From the NCBI GenBank assembly GCA_013823855.1, contig PNMW01000035.1, positions 86,151 to 150,150 on the forward strand: a stretch of 64,000 bases of DNA. The letters run 5' to 3'. Shown here piece after piece: positions 27,704 to 37,278 of the stretch. Within the stretch, counting starts at the first letter, position 1; each line of letters opens with the position of its first letter. Made by a program: the position numbers and the translations under genes. This DNA is from Lysobacteraceae bacterium. Lineage in GTDB: Bacteria > Pseudomonadota > Gammaproteobacteria > Nevskiales > Nevskiaceae. A model generated the notes under the pieces. That model was not told the DNA's origin and did not search any database. It worked only from the letters and a program-made list of their open reading frames with translations.

Positions 27704-29146
27704 TCAGCCCGGCTGCATCGCATACGCCTTGATCACCTCGTGCAGGAAGCGCCGGCCGTCGAGCAGCGACTGCACGCGGATGCGCTCGTCGAGCCCGTGC
27801 GCGTGGCTGCCTTCGGCATCGTGGAACATGCCGGACAGGCCGTAGGTCGGGATGCCGGCGGCGTTCAGGAAGCGGCCGTCGGTGGCGCCGGTGGTCATCG
27901 TCGGCACCAGCGCCGCACCCGGCCAGATGGTCTTGGCGATCTTGCGCACCGGATCGAGGATCGCCGCGGTCAGCGGCGGCAGCGGCGCGGTCACCGCCGG
28001 TTCGCCGACCGTCTGGATCGTCACCCCTTCATCGCCGATCACCTGCACCAGCGCCGCCTGGACCTCGGTGACCGGCACGCCGGGCAGGATGCGGCAGTTG
28101 ATGTTGGCGCGGGCACGCTGCGGCAGCGCGTTCTGCGCGTGTCCGGCCTCGACCCGTGTCGCCACGCAGGTGCTGCGCAGCGCGCTGTTCCAGGCCTTGC
28201 TGGCCAGCCACAGGCGTTCGCCGGCCGTCGGGTCCTGGGGATCGGCCAGCAGGTCCTTGAGCAGGCTCTTCAGCGCCGGATCGTCGGTGTGCTCGACCTT
28301 CCATTCGAAGTAGCCGCGGGTCGCCGGAATGAAGGCGACCGGAAAGCGATATGCGCCGATCCGCGTAAGTGCTGCGCTGAGCCGGTAGATGGCGTTGTCC
28401 GGCACCGGCTGCGAGCTGTGGCCGCCGCTGTTGGTGATCTCCAGCTGGAAGTCCTGATAGACCTTCTCGCCGGCCTGGATCTGCAGCACCGCCGGCCGGC
28501 CTTCGGCATCGAGTTCCCCACCGGCGCCTTCATTGAGCGCGAAGCTGGCCTGCAGCGCCTCCGGATGGCTTTTCAGCAGCCAGCGGACGCTGTTGAAACT
28601 GTCCGGCGTTTCCTCGCCGCAGGTCAGCGCCAGCTTCAAGGTCCGGCGCGGCTTGAAGCCGTCCTTCAGGTAGCGGATCAGGCTGTCGGTCAGCACTGCC
28701 GCCATCGCCTTGTCGTCGCTGGCGCCACGGGCATAGAAGAAGCCGTTCTCCTCGACCAGGATGAACGGATCGCGCTGCCAGTCCTCGCGCTTCGCTTCGA
28801 CGACGTCGATGTGGGCGAGCAGCAGGATCGTCGCCGCCTTCGGATCGCTGCCGCGCAGGGTCGCGACCAGCGCCGCCTCCTTCGGCCGATCGTCGGGGCC
28901 GAGGATCTGGATGTCGGGGGCCGGCAGGCCGGCCGCCTTCAGGCGCGCCGCCATCCGCTCGGAGGCCAGCGTGCAGCTGCCGGCCGACAGGGTCGTGTTG
29001 GTCTCGACCAGCTCCTGGTACAGCGCCCGGAAGGCGGGCTCGGTCTTGTCGGCAGCGACGGCGCTGCCGGTGGCGGCGATCAGCATCAGCAGGCTGGCGA
29101 CAAGGGTGGCGCGGCGATGCGAGCCGGGGCGGCGGAGAAAGGGCAT
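27704..29146 (-). CDS. Exported M20 family metallopeptidase
   Basis: 480 residues from the ATG at 29144-29146, with a signal peptide (about 1-32, ending SAVA). The two-zinc site of M20 enzymes is complete: His and Asp in LLLAHIDVVEA, the bridging Asp in GASDDKAM, the catalytic Glu pair in CGEETPD, another ligand in NEGAGGE, and the last His in GSHAHGLDERI. The lid domain (about 215-330) includes NSGGHSSQP. It would trim exported peptides. It follows the S8 peptidase by 78 bp on the same strand. Confidence 0.93.
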   Translation of the reverse strand: MPFLRRPGSHRRATLVASLLMLIAATGSAVAADKTEPAFRALYQELVETNTTLSAGSCTLASERMAARLKAAGLPAPDIQILGPDDRPKEAALVATLRGSDPKAATILLLAHIDVVEAKREDWQRDPFILVEENGFFYARGASDDKAMAAVLTDSLIRYLKDGFKPRRTLKLALTCGEETPDSFNSVRWLLKSHPEALQASFALNEGAGGELDAEGRPAVLQIQAGEKVYQDFQLEITNSGGHSSQPVPDNAIYRLSAALTRIGAYRFPVAFIPATRGYFEWKVEHTDDPALKSLLKDLLADPQDPTAGERLWLASKAWNSALRSTCVATRVEAGHAQNALPQRARANINCRILPGVPVTEVQAALVQVIGDEGVTIQTVGEPAVTAPLPPLTAAILDPVRKIAKTIWPGAALVPTMTTGATDGRFLNAAGIPTYGLSGMFHDAEGSHAHGLDERIRVQSLLDGRRFLHEVIKAYAMQPG

Positions 29147-29224
29147 GGCGGTTCCGGGGGCGGACGGGGACAGCCGCCGGTGTCGCAAGTCCGGTGCCGG
29201 GCGGCCTGCCCGCCGCGCGCAGGC

Positions 29225-32200
29225 TCAGTCGTTGTCGATGATCGTCACCGTGCCGCTGGCGATGGCGCCGAGGCTGCCGGTGATCGGGTTCGACAGCCGC
29301 ACCAGGATGGTTTCCGCGCCTTCCCGCAGCGTGTCGTTGAGGATCGGGATGCGGATGGTCTTCGGCGTGCTGTCGCCGTTCGCCCAGACCAGCGTGCTGC
29401 CGATGGCGCCGTAGTCGGAACCGGCCTGCGCCGAGCCGTTGGCCGTGGTGTAGGCGATCGACACGGCACCGGTCGAGCCGCCGCTGCGGTTGACCAGCAC
29501 GCTGACCGCGCCGCCGGCCTCGGATACCGAATAGCTCGCCGCGGCCAGCGACATCACGCCGGGCAGGCCGTCGTTGTCGGCAATCGACAGGCTCATGGTC
29601 CGGGTGGCGCCGAGCGCCGCGCCGCCGGTGGCATTGCTCAGGCTGAGGCTGATGGTCTCGGCGGCCTCGGCGAGCGCGTCGTCGCTGATCGGGACGCTGA
29701 AGGTCTTGCTGGCGCTGTCGCCATCGGCCCAGCTCAGGGTGCCGCTGACTGCGGTGTAGTCGCTGCCGGCGGTCGCCGTGCCGTTGGCGCTGGTGTAGGC
29801 GACGCTGACTGCGCCGATGAAGCTCTGGGTGCGGCGCACGGTGATGGTCGCGCTGCCGGCGTTCTCGGCAACGCTCTGGCTGCCGGCGCTGAACACCAAG
29901 CTGCCGTTGGCCGACGCGGTGTCGTCGTCGGCGATCGACACCACGGCCTGGGTGGCGCCGCCGAGGCTGGCGCCGGCGGCATTGCCGAGCCGCACCTGGA
30001 AGGTTTCGTTGGCGTCGGCCAGGGTGTCGTTGTAGATCGGGATGCGGATGGTCTTGGTGGCGCTGTCGCCATTGGCCCAGCTCAGGCTGCCGCTGGTGGC
30101 GGCGAAATCACTGCCGGCCACGGCGCTGGAATTGAAGGTGGCGAACTGCACCGAGGCGGCACCGCTCGAGCCGCCGCTGCGGGCGACGCTCAGGCTCACG
30201 CTGCCGCCGGCTTCCGGCACGCTGGCGGTCGCTGCGGTGAACGCCAGCGTGCCGGGCAGGCCGTCGTTGTCGGCGATCGTCAGGCTCAGCGTCTTCGCGC
30301 TGCCGAGCACCGCGCCGCCGCTGACGCCGCTCAGGCTGACGGCGATGGTTTCGGCGGCCTCGGCGGTCGCGTCGTCGAGGATCGGCACCGTGAAGGTCTT
30401 GGTGGCGCTGTCGCCATCGGCCCAGTTCAGCGTGCCGCTGGCGGCGGTGTAGTCGCTGCCGGCGGTCGCCGTGCCATTGGCGGTGGCATAGCTCACCGAC
30501 ACGGCGCCGAGCGCGCCGAGCGTGCGGCTGACGGTGATCGTCGCGCTGCCGGCGTTCTCGGCCACGCTCAGGCTGCCGGCAGTGAACTGCAGCGTGCCGT
30601 TCGGGCTCGGGCTGTCGTCGTCGCTGATGGTCACCGTGCTGGCGCCGACCGCGCCGAGGCTGGCGCCGGTGGCGCCACTGAGGCGGATCTGGAAGCTTTC
30701 TGCCGCCTCCGCCAGCGTGTCGTTGAGCACCGGCACGCGGATGGTCCTGGCCGTGCTGTCGCCGTTGGCCCAGCTCAGGCTGCCGCTGGTGGCGGTGAAA
30801 TCGCTGCCCGAGGTGGCGCTGGAATTGGCGGTGGCATAGCTGACCGTGGCGGCGCCGTAGCTGCCGCCGGTGCGGGCGACCGACACCGTGACCGCGCCGC
30901 CGGCCTCGGCCACCGAGGCGCTGGCGGCGGTGAACGCGACACTGCCCGGCGCATTGTCGTTGTCGAGGACGTTCAGCACTGCGGTGCGCGTCGTGCCGAG
31001 CGTTGCGCCGCCGCCCGGCGCGCTCAGGGTCAGATTGATCGATTCGTTGCCTTCGGGAGCCGCATCGTCGATCGCGGCCACGGTGAAGGTCTTGGCGGTG
31101 GTCTCGCCGTCGGCCCAGCTCAGGCTGCCGCTGCTGGCGCTGTAGTCGCTGCCGGCCGCAGCGCTGCCGTTCGACGTCGCGTAGTTCACCGAGATCGTCC
31201 CGGCGCTGCCGCCGCCGCGCAGCACGCTGATGGTGCCGACGCCGCCGTTCTCCGGCATCGCGTAAACGCTGGCGCTGAAGCTCAGGCTGCCCGGTCCCGG
31301 CGTGATCGCCGCCAGCGCCCGGGTGGCGTCGACCAGCCCGGCGCCGCAGCCGCTGCAGCTGCCGGGGAATGGCCGGACATTGGCCTTCAGCACTGCCTCG
31401 ACTTCGGCCGGCGTGATCGTCGGCCGGGCGGCGTAGAGCAGCGCCACCACGCCGGCGACATGCGGCGAGGCCATGCTGGTGCCCTGCAGGTAGGCGTAGG
31501 AATCGCCGCCCGGCGTGGTCGCGCCGCTGTTGTAGGTCGAGAGTATTCCGACCGTGCTGCCGCGGCTCATGTCGCCGCCCGGCGCGGCGACATCCACGCC
31601 GGTGCCGTAGTTCGAGTACGGCGCCCGTGAACCGCCATCGCCGATCGAGGCGACGCTGATCACGCCGTTGCAGCTGGCCGGCGAAAAGCCGGCGGCGTCC
31701 ATGTTCGAGTTGCCGGCCGCCACCACCACGCTGGCGCCGCGGGCGCGGGCGCTGTCGATGGCGTTCTGGGTGGTCGGCGAGGCCGAGCACGGATACTGGC
31801 CGCCGAGGCTCAGGTTCAGCACCTGCGCCGGCTGCGGATTCGCCGGCACGCCGCTGACCGTGCCGCCGGCCGCCCAGACGATCGCATCGGCGATGTCCGA
31901 GGTGCTGCCGCCACAGCGGCCGAGCACCCGGGCGATCACCAGCCTGGCGCCATAGGCCACGCCGACCACGCCGACGCCGTTGTTGCCGCGCGCCGCGATG
32001 GTCCCGGCGACATGGGTGCCATGCCAGCTCGAGTTGGCGCTGCCGCTGCCGCCGCACGAGCCGGAGACGCGGAAATCGCCCGGATCGAGGGCATCGGCGT
32101 CGCGGCCGTTGCCGTCGTTGGCGCTGGCCGGATCGCTGATGAAGTCGTGTTGCGCGACTACCTGTCCGGCCAGATCGGCGTGGGCGCGGTAGCCGGTGTC

Positions 32201-32704
32201 GATCACCGCGACCGTGACGCCGCTGCCGTCGACGCGATCCCAGGCGGTGTAGGCGTTGACGCCGGCCAGCCCGTTCGACTGCGCCGGTCCGGCGACGCCC
32301 CAGAGGCTCGCCAGCATCGGGTCGTTCGGTGTCAGGTCGGCAAACATCCGGCGATCCGGCTCGATGTAGGCCACGCCGCTCGGGCGCACCGCGTTCAGGC
32401 GTGCGGCGAAGCGTTCCAGCGCGGCGTCATCGAGATCGGCGCCGGCGTCGATCAGCGTGGCGCCGGTCGCCAGCTGCCGCAGGTAGCGCAGCGGCCGGCC
32501 GGCACGCGCGGCCAGCGCATCGACGCGCGCCTGCACGGCATCGCTCGGGGCCTGTCCGGCGATCATGGCGTCGCCGGGCAGCGCATCGAACTTGACGATC
32601 AGCCGGGCCGGCAGGTTTCCCGGATCGGCTGCCGTCACCGCCATCGACGTCATCAGGGCCGCAGCACCGGCAACGAGCTTCAACGTGCAGTTCGACAGGC
32701 GCAT
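29225..32704 (-). CDS. Exported S8 subtilisin-like protease with six Calx-beta repeats
   Basis: 1159 residues. Signal peptide (1-26); inhibitor-like propeptide (about 30-120); S8 domain (about 125-465) with the triad D169 (VAVIDTGY), H228 (WHGTHVAGT) and S410 (GTSMASPHVAG); a Cys-rich stretch near 450-453; then six Calx-beta domains of about 114 residues (473-1159). It ends directly after the last Calx-beta strand (TVTIIDND) with no visible anchor or type I/type IX secretion tag, so how it leaves the cell is not clear. The Calx-beta modules probably bind Ca2+ and mediate adhesion. The M20 peptidase follows. Confidence 0.94.
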   Translation of the reverse strand: MRLSNCTLKLVAGAAALMTSMAVTAADPGNLPARLIVKFDALPGDAMIAGQAPSDAVQARVDALAARAGRPLRYLRQLATGATLIDAGADLDDAALERFAARLNAVRPSGVAYIEPDRRMFADLTPNDPMLASLWGVAGPAQSNGLAGVNAYTAWDRVDGSGVTVAVIDTGYRAHADLAGQVVAQHDFISDPASANDGNGRDADALDPGDFRVSGSCGGSGSANSSWHGTHVAGTIAARGNNGVGVVGVAYGARLVIARVLGRCGGSTSDIADAIVWAAGGTVSGVPANPQPAQVLNLSLGGQYPCSASPTTQNAIDSARARGASVVVAAGNSNMDAAGFSPASCNGVISVASIGDGGSRAPYSNYGTGVDVAAPGGDMSRGSTVGILSTYNSGATTPGGDSYAYLQGTSMASPHVAGVVALLYAARPTITPAEVEAVLKANVRPFPGSCSGCGAGLVDATRALAAITPGPGSLSFSASVYAMPENGGVGTISVLRGGGSAGTISVNYATSNGSAAAGSDYSASSGSLSWADGETTAKTFTVAAIDDAAPEGNESINLTLSAPGGGATLGTTRTAVLNVLDNDNAPGSVAFTAASASVAEAGGAVTVSVARTGGSYGAATVSYATANSSATSGSDFTATSGSLSWANGDSTARTIRVPVLNDTLAEAAESFQIRLSGATGASLGAVGASTVTISDDDSPSPNGTLQFTAGSLSVAENAGSATITVSRTLGALGAVSVSYATANGTATAGSDYTAASGTLNWADGDSATKTFTVPILDDATAEAAETIAVSLSGVSGGAVLGSAKTLSLTIADNDGLPGTLAFTAATASVPEAGGSVSLSVARSGGSSGAASVQFATFNSSAVAGSDFAATSGSLSWANGDSATKTIRIPIYNDTLADANETFQVRLGNAAGASLGGATQAVVSIADDDTASANGSLVFSAGSQSVAENAGSATITVRRTQSFIGAVSVAYTSANGTATAGSDYTAVSGTLSWADGDSASKTFSVPISDDALAEAAETISLSLSNATGGAALGATRTMSLSIADNDGLPGVMSLAAASYSVSEAGGAVSVLVNRSGGSTGAVSIAYTTANGSAQAGSDYGAIGSTLVWANGDSTPKTIRIPILNDTLREGAETILVRLSNPITGSLGAIASGTVTIIDND
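29228..31288 (-). repeat. Six tandem Calx-beta-coding repeats with two-module periodicity
   Basis: The C-terminal part of the S8 protease is six modules. Modules 2, 4 and 6 resemble each other (SVxEAGG, SLSWANGDS, ILNDTL), and modules 3 and 5 resemble each other (SVAENAGSATITV, SWADGDS, IADNDGLPG). Module 1 is the most distinct. The array thus looks like growth by duplication of a two-module unit of about 690 bp. Confidence 0.75.
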
Positions 32705-32784
32705 GACCGGGTCCGCGATTCAGGGTGTACGACCTGTATCGGCGGCGGCGGAGTGGTCTGAATGGCCTGTTGCGGAATCTTCAG

Positions 32785-32799
32785 ACCGCCCGAGGCGGT
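32785..32799. terminator. Short hairpin downstream of the LysR gene
   Basis: ACCGCC (32785-32790) and GGCGGT (32794-32799) pair across a 3-nt loop in the 168-bp gap between the LysR stop and the start of the S8 protease, both on the minus strand. No strong T-tract; weak call. Confidence 0.25.
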
Positions 32800-32872
32800 T
32801 CGCTGCACCGGCCGTCGCGTAGCGGCAAGCGTGGTGACGCAGAAGCGTCGCGAAAGCCGGAATCCGTTGGTT

Positions 32873-33772
32873 TCAAGCGGCGTCGCGATGGCGCAAGGCT
32901 TCCCGGACCAGCGAGAACGCCGGTGATGGGTGACGGCGGTCCGGGTAGTACAGGTGATAGCCCGGGAACGGGGGGCACCAGTCGTCGAGAACCCTGAGCA
33001 GCCGGCCTTCCTCGAGGTGCGGCGCGAACTCCGGCTCGGGCAGGAAGGCGATGCCCATCCCGTCGAGCGCCGCTGCCACCATGTGCGTTGATGCGTTGAC
33101 GGTCACCTGCCCTTCGACACGCACCTCGATCTGGCGGCCGTCGCGCTCGAACTCCCAGGCATAGAGGCCGCCGCCCGACACTTGCCGCATGTTGATGCAG
33201 CGGTGCCGGGTCAGATCGCCCGGATCCATCGGCGGTCGATGCCTCGCGAAATACGCCGGCGACGCGGCCGCCGCCATCCGCAGCTTCGGGCCGATCGGCA
33301 GGGCGATCATGTCCTTGTGGATCTGCTCGCCCAGGCGTACGCCGGCATCGAAGCGGTCGGCCACGATGTCGCGCAGGCCGTAGCTCACGTCGAATTCGAG
33401 TTTGATGTCGGGGTAGGCGGCGAGCAGCGGCGCCAGCTTCGGCCAGAGCGTGGTGCGCAGGACATGGTCGGAGCAGGTGATGCGTACCGTGCCGGCCGGC
33501 TTGTGACGTGCCGAGGTCAGCGCGTCGAGTTCCATCTCGATGTCCTCGAAGCGATGGCCGATCGCCTGGACCAGACGCGTGCCGGCCTCCGTCGGCGCGA
33601 CCCTGCGCGTGGTGCGGGTCAGCAGACGGATTTCGAGACGGGCCTCCAATGCACGAATCGTCTGGCTGAGCGCCGACTGGGTCACGCCGAGCACCGCCGC
33701 TGCGCGCGTGAAGCTGCCTTCTCGCGCCACGGTCATGAAAGCGAACAGATCGTCGAGATTGCGTTTGGCCAT
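32873..33772 (-). CDS. LysR family transcriptional regulator
   Basis: 299 residues. DNA-binding domain at 3-62 (LDDLFAFMTVAREGSFTRAA, SALSQTIRALEARLEIRLL), with the RTTRRVAPTEAG wing. The effector domain is of the CrgA-like group (GTVRITCSDHV, then FDAGVRLGEQI). It is divergent from the degraded MFS gene across a 135-bp AT-rich gap, an arrangement in which such regulators normally control the transporter and following oxidoreductase. Here both targets are damaged while the regulator is intact. Confidence 0.93.
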   Translation of the reverse strand: MAKRNLDDLFAFMTVAREGSFTRAAAVLGVTQSALSQTIRALEARLEIRLLTRTTRRVAPTEAGTRLVQAIGHRFEDIEMELDALTSARHKPAGTVRITCSDHVLRTTLWPKLAPLLAAYPDIKLEFDVSYGLRDIVADRFDAGVRLGEQIHKDMIALPIGPKLRMAAAASPAYFARHRPPMDPGDLTRHRCINMRQVSGGGLYAWEFERDGRQIEVRVEGQVTVNASTHMVAAALDGMGIAFLPEPEFAPHLEEGRLLRVLDDWCPPFPGYHLYYPDRRHPSPAFSLVREALRHRDAA

Positions 33773-33812
33773 GAGGCGGTCGTTCGGCTTTATTGAGTGG
33801 ATTTTCTAATAG

Positions 33813-33824
33813 CTTTATTAAGCA
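33813..33824. promoter_or_regulatory. Candidate LysR-type operator
   Basis: GCTT-TATT-AAGC lies in the AT-rich divergent gap (about 33785-33850), inside a wider CTAAT...ATTAG repeat (33807-33832). Position and symmetry fit a LysR binding site; no footprint evidence is possible here. Confidence 0.4.
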
Positions 33825-33907
33825 TCCATTAGCTAGTCAATAACAAAAGCGCTTCCGATAATTGCCGCCATGGACAACATCGCGCTGGATATCAAGCGGG
33901 TTGCGAC

Positions 33908-34471
33908 ATGAGCGCCGACGTTCTGGTCGCCGACCTCGAAGGGGTGGGTCGTTCGGCCCGGGGCGGCGTGCTGGCGCTGGGGGCCTTTGCCCTGATCGCG
34001 TCCGCGTTCATGCCGGTCAGCCTGTTGCCGCCGATCGCGGCCGATTTGCGGAGCAGCGAAGGGATGGCCGGCCAGGCCCTCGCCGTCACCGGAGCGTTTG
34101 CCCTGATCGCCAGCCTGTGCGTGTCGACGCTCACCCGGCGGCTCGATCGCAAGCTCCTGCTGCCGGGTCTGACGCTGCTGATGGTGCTGTCCCGAACCAT
34201 CGTCGCATTGGCGCCGAACGCGGTCGTTTTCATGATCGATCGGGCCCTGATCGGAGCGGTGATCAGGCGCGACCTTCACCGGACGCTGCAGATCATGTCG
34301 CTGATCGTGGCGGCGCTGGCTGCAGCGCTCGTGCTGTGCCCACGGGTCGGCGGCGTTCTGTACGACGCCCTCGGTGATCAGGCGACGTTCGCCATCAGCG
34401 CGCTGTTGCTGGTCGCAGCCGCTGGCGTCGCCGTTCGCGTGGCCCGATTCGGATCGCCAGCACCCCCTTGA
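33908..34471 (+). pseudogene. MFS transporter remnant with large internal deletion
   Basis: The open frame codes for only 188 residues, whereas DHA1-type drug/sugar efflux MFS proteins are near 390-400. Residues 20-118 match the first four membrane helices, including LPPIAADLRSSEGMAGQ and the loop Arg-rich RRLDRK. The text then jumps at about VIRRDLHRT to what looks like a late helix pair and the closing GGVLYDALGDQATFAISALLL, the last helices of the family. About half the protein, the middle, is missing in frame. A transport function is unlikely. Divergent LysR gene upstream; damaged alcohol dehydrogenase downstream. Confidence 0.75.
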
Positions 34472-34549
34472 AACGCGGGGCCGCCGCATTCGGCCCTCCG
34501 TCATCGCCAGCATCCCCTCGCCATCAAGCTCGCATCCAGGAGATTCGCA

Positions 34550-35225
34550 ATGAAAGGCACCGTACTGCATGGCCCCGGCGACATCCGCTTCGAAGATGTT
34601 CCCGATCCGACGATCGAATTGCCCACCGATGTGGTGATCCGCATCGCCGCCACCTGCGTCTGCGGCTCGGACCTGTGGCCGTACCGGGGGCTCCAGCAGG
34701 GCGGTGACCCGCGGCGCATGGGCCACGAGTACTGCGGCTACGTCGAGGACGTCGGCAGCGCGGTCACCTCGGTCAAGCGCGGACAGTTCGTGGTCGGCTC
34801 GTTCGCGACCTCCGACAACACGTGTCCGACCTGCGGCATCGGCTACCAGTCATCCTGTCGGCAGCGCGAATTCGTCAGCCAGGCGCAGTCCCCGTATCTG
34901 CGGGTGCCGAACGCCGATGGCACCCTGGTGGCCACCCGGGAGCGGCCGGATGCGGCGATGATTCCGGGCTTGCTCGCGACTTCTGACGTGTTTGGCACCG
35001 GCTGGTATGCCGCCGACGCAGCCCACGTGAAGCCGGGTGTCATCGCCGTGGTGGTCGGCGATGGCGCGGTGGGCCTGATGGCCGTGCGCTCGGCAAAGCA
35101 GATGGGCGCGGAGCGGATCATTGTGATGAGCCGCACTCCGGCCCGGCAGGCATTTGGACCGGGTCGCCGAGGGCTACAAGGCCATGGACGAACGCCGCGC
35201 GATCAAGACCCTGCTGCAACCGTGA
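34550..35225 (+). pseudogene. Zinc-dependent alcohol dehydrogenase, internally deleted and frameshifted
   Basis: The first 200 codons (34550-35150) give a good zinc ADH start: catalytic Cys in CVCGSDLW, GHEYCGYVEDVG, the structural Cys cluster CPTCGIGYQSSC, and the NAD-binding VVVGDGAVGLMAVRSAKQMG. At about 35150, after MSRTPARQ, the frame changes: bases 35151-35225 in another frame encode LDRVAEGYKAMDERRAIKTL and a TGA, the C-terminal end of the same family. Roughly 120-130 residues (cofactor domain) are gone. The first frame runs on to 35329 as nonsense. Not a working enzyme. Confidence 0.8.
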
Positions 35226-35264
35226 TGTCGGAACGCCAGCGGCTCGACGCCGGCCGCCGGGTAC

Positions 35265-36467
35265 TTACCAGTACGTTTCGCGATCCGCTGTCGCTGCGAT
35301 CTTGTGGATCGACAGGTCGGCCCCGTTGAACTCTTCCTCGGTGCTCAATCGCAGGCCGAGCACGGCTTTCAGGCCGCCGTAGACGAGCAGCCCGCCGCTG
35401 AACGCGACAACGATGCCAAGCCCGGTGCCGATGGCTTGCGCTGCGAACGACACGCCGCCAAGGCCGCCGAGCGCTGTCGATCCGAAGATGCCGGCGGCCA
35501 GTCCGCCCCAGGCGCCGCACAGGCCGTGCAGCGGCCAGACGCCGAGCACGTCGTCGATCTTCCAGCGGTTCTGGGTCAGGGTGAACAGGTAGACGAACAG
35601 GCCGCCGGCGACCGCGCCGGTGACCAGCGCGCCGAGCGGGTGCATGACATCGGAACCGGCGCAGATCGCGACCAGGCCGGCCAGCGGGCCGTTATGGACG
35701 AAGCCCGGATCGTTGCGGCCGGCGGCCAGCGCCACCAGGGTGCCGCCGACCATCGCCATCAGCGAGTTCATCGCCACCAGACCGCTGATCTTGTCCAGTG
35801 TCTGCGCGCTCATCACGTTGAAGCCGAACCAGCCGACGATCAGGATCCAGGCGCCGAGCGCCAGGAACGGGATCGACGACGGCGGGTGCGCCGAGATCTC
35901 GCCGGATTTGCCGTAACGGCCGTGGCGGGCACCGAGCATCAGCACCGCACCGAGTGCGATCCAGCCACCGACCGCGTGCACGACGACCGAACCGGCGAAG
36001 TCATGGAAGTTGGCGCCGAAGGTCGCCAGCAGCCAGTCCTGCAGCCCGAACAGGCCGTTCCAGGCGATGCCCTCGAACAGCGGATAGACGAAGGCGACCA
36101 GCAGGAAGGTGGCGATCAGCTGCGGGTAGAAGCGCGCCCGCTCGGCGATGCCGCCGGAGACGATCGCCGGCACCGCAGCCGCGAAGGTCAGCAGGAAGAA
36201 GAACTTGGTCAGCTCGTAGCCGTTATGGGTCGCCAGTTCGGTGGCCGGACCGAAGAAGCTCTGCCCGTAGGCGAACGCGTAGCCGATGCCGAAATAGGCC
36301 AGCGTCGACACCGCGAAGTCGCAGAGGATCTTGACCAGGGCATTGACCTGGTTCTTGCGCCGCACGGTGCCGAGTTCGAGGAACGCGAAGCCGGCGTGCA
36401 TCGCCAGGATCATGATCGCGCCCAGCAGAATGAACAGGACGTCTGATGACGTCGTGATGTCGTGCAC
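35265..36467 (-). CDS. amt: Ammonium transporter (Amt family)
   Basis: 400 residues with eleven predicted membrane helices. Amt pore marks: the twin-His positions in VVVHAVGGW and WPLHGLCGAWGG, the gate Phe region, and GDFAGSTVVH-like text present as HDFAGSVVVHAVGG. The ATG at 36465-36467 gives a start already close to the first helix, with no cleavable signal. No glnK (PII) gene is next to it, unlike the usual glnK-amtB pair. A 130-bp gap upstream, with no visible coding, should hold its promoter. Confidence 0.92.
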   Translation of the reverse strand: MHDITTSSDVLFILLGAIMILAMHAGFAFLELGTVRRKNQVNALVKILCDFAVSTLAYFGIGYAFAYGQSFFGPATELATHNGYELTKFFFLLTFAAAVPAIVSGGIAERARFYPQLIATFLLVAFVYPLFEGIAWNGLFGLQDWLLATFGANFHDFAGSVVVHAVGGWIALGAVLMLGARHGRYGKSGEISAHPPSSIPFLALGAWILIVGWFGFNVMSAQTLDKISGLVAMNSLMAMVGGTLVALAAGRNDPGFVHNGPLAGLVAICAGSDVMHPLGALVTGAVAGGLFVYLFTLTQNRWKIDDVLGVWPLHGLCGAWGGLAAGIFGSTALGGLGGVSFAAQAIGTGLGIVVAFSGGLLVYGGLKAVLGLRLSTEEEFNGADLSIHKIAATADRETYW

Positions 36468-36597
36468 TGAAATGGTCTCCCGACGAATCGCTTTTATGGG
36501 TACGCGGCGTCAACGTGGTGCGCCGGCGGCGGATTATTGCCGATCTGAGACCCGGATCAGGGCGTCATGCACGATTCCGAAGCATTGCCTGGCGCCT

Positions 36598-37278
36598 TCA
36601 GCGCAACGGCAGCAGGTCGTACTGCTCGACGGCATCGATGCGGGTGCCATTCCAGCAGTAGCGGAAATGCGCGCCCTGGGTCACCGGATGCAGCGCCCGG
36701 GGCCGCAGCACGGCGACGCAGGTGCCGTGCTGCGGATCGCGGACGCTGGGATAGGCGATGCCCCAGTGCCGCGCCGCCCGCAGCGCGGCGCCGAACGCCT
36801 GGCTGGCGTCGTAGCGGTCGGGGTCGAGCAGGTGCGCGGCGTCTTCGGGCAGCGTTGTCATCGGCTGCGCGAGCGTGGTCACGTAGCTGCGCATCTCGAT
36901 CCGCTCGGCGGGAATCGCCGCGTCGCGCAGGAAGCGCTCGCGGTGATGGCGGGTTTCGGCGATCGCGGTATCGCGGTCGCAGGCGGCGTAGTAGACGCCG
37001 TAGCGGCCGTCGGTGAAGCGCGACGGCGCCGGATGGCAGAACGCCGCCATGATCGGCGTGCAGCCGGGGCCGAACATCGCTTCCTCGCGCGCCACCATCG
37101 CGATGCTGCCGAGTTCGTTGCGCAGCCGCGGGTTGGTCAGGCCTTCAAGTTCGGCGAGCAGTTCGAGTTCGTCGGCATCGCGGGCGGTGTCGAACAGGCT
37201 CACCGTCGGGTAGCGGCTCGGCACCAGACGGTGCACCGGGCCGCTGATCGTCTGCGCCGGTCCGGTCCGCTCAGCCAC
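36598..37278 (-). CDS. RES domain toxin
   Basis: 226 residues from a GTG (37276-37278) that overlaps the end of the antitoxin gene by 8 bp. RES toxins break down NAD+. Family residues are visible: the first Arg in PVHRLVPSRYP (R17), the Tyr pair in RYGVYYAACDRDTAIAET with Glu at 108, and the C-terminal Asn-containing core. The Arg-Glu-Ser signature that names the domain cannot be fully verified by eye, but order and spacing fit. Placed after the Xre/ParS-like antitoxin as in the MbcTA/ParST systems. Confidence 0.87.
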   Translation of the reverse strand: MAERTGPAQTISGPVHRLVPSRYPTVSLFDTARDADELELLAELEGLTNPRLRNELGSIAMVAREEAMFGPGCTPIMAAFCHPAPSRFTDGRYGVYYAACDRDTAIAETRHHRERFLRDAAIPAERIEMRSYVTTLAQPMTTLPEDAAHLLDPDRYDASQAFGAALRAARHWGIAYPSVRDPQHGTCVAVLRPRALHPVTQGAHFRYCWNGTRIDAVEQYDLLPLR

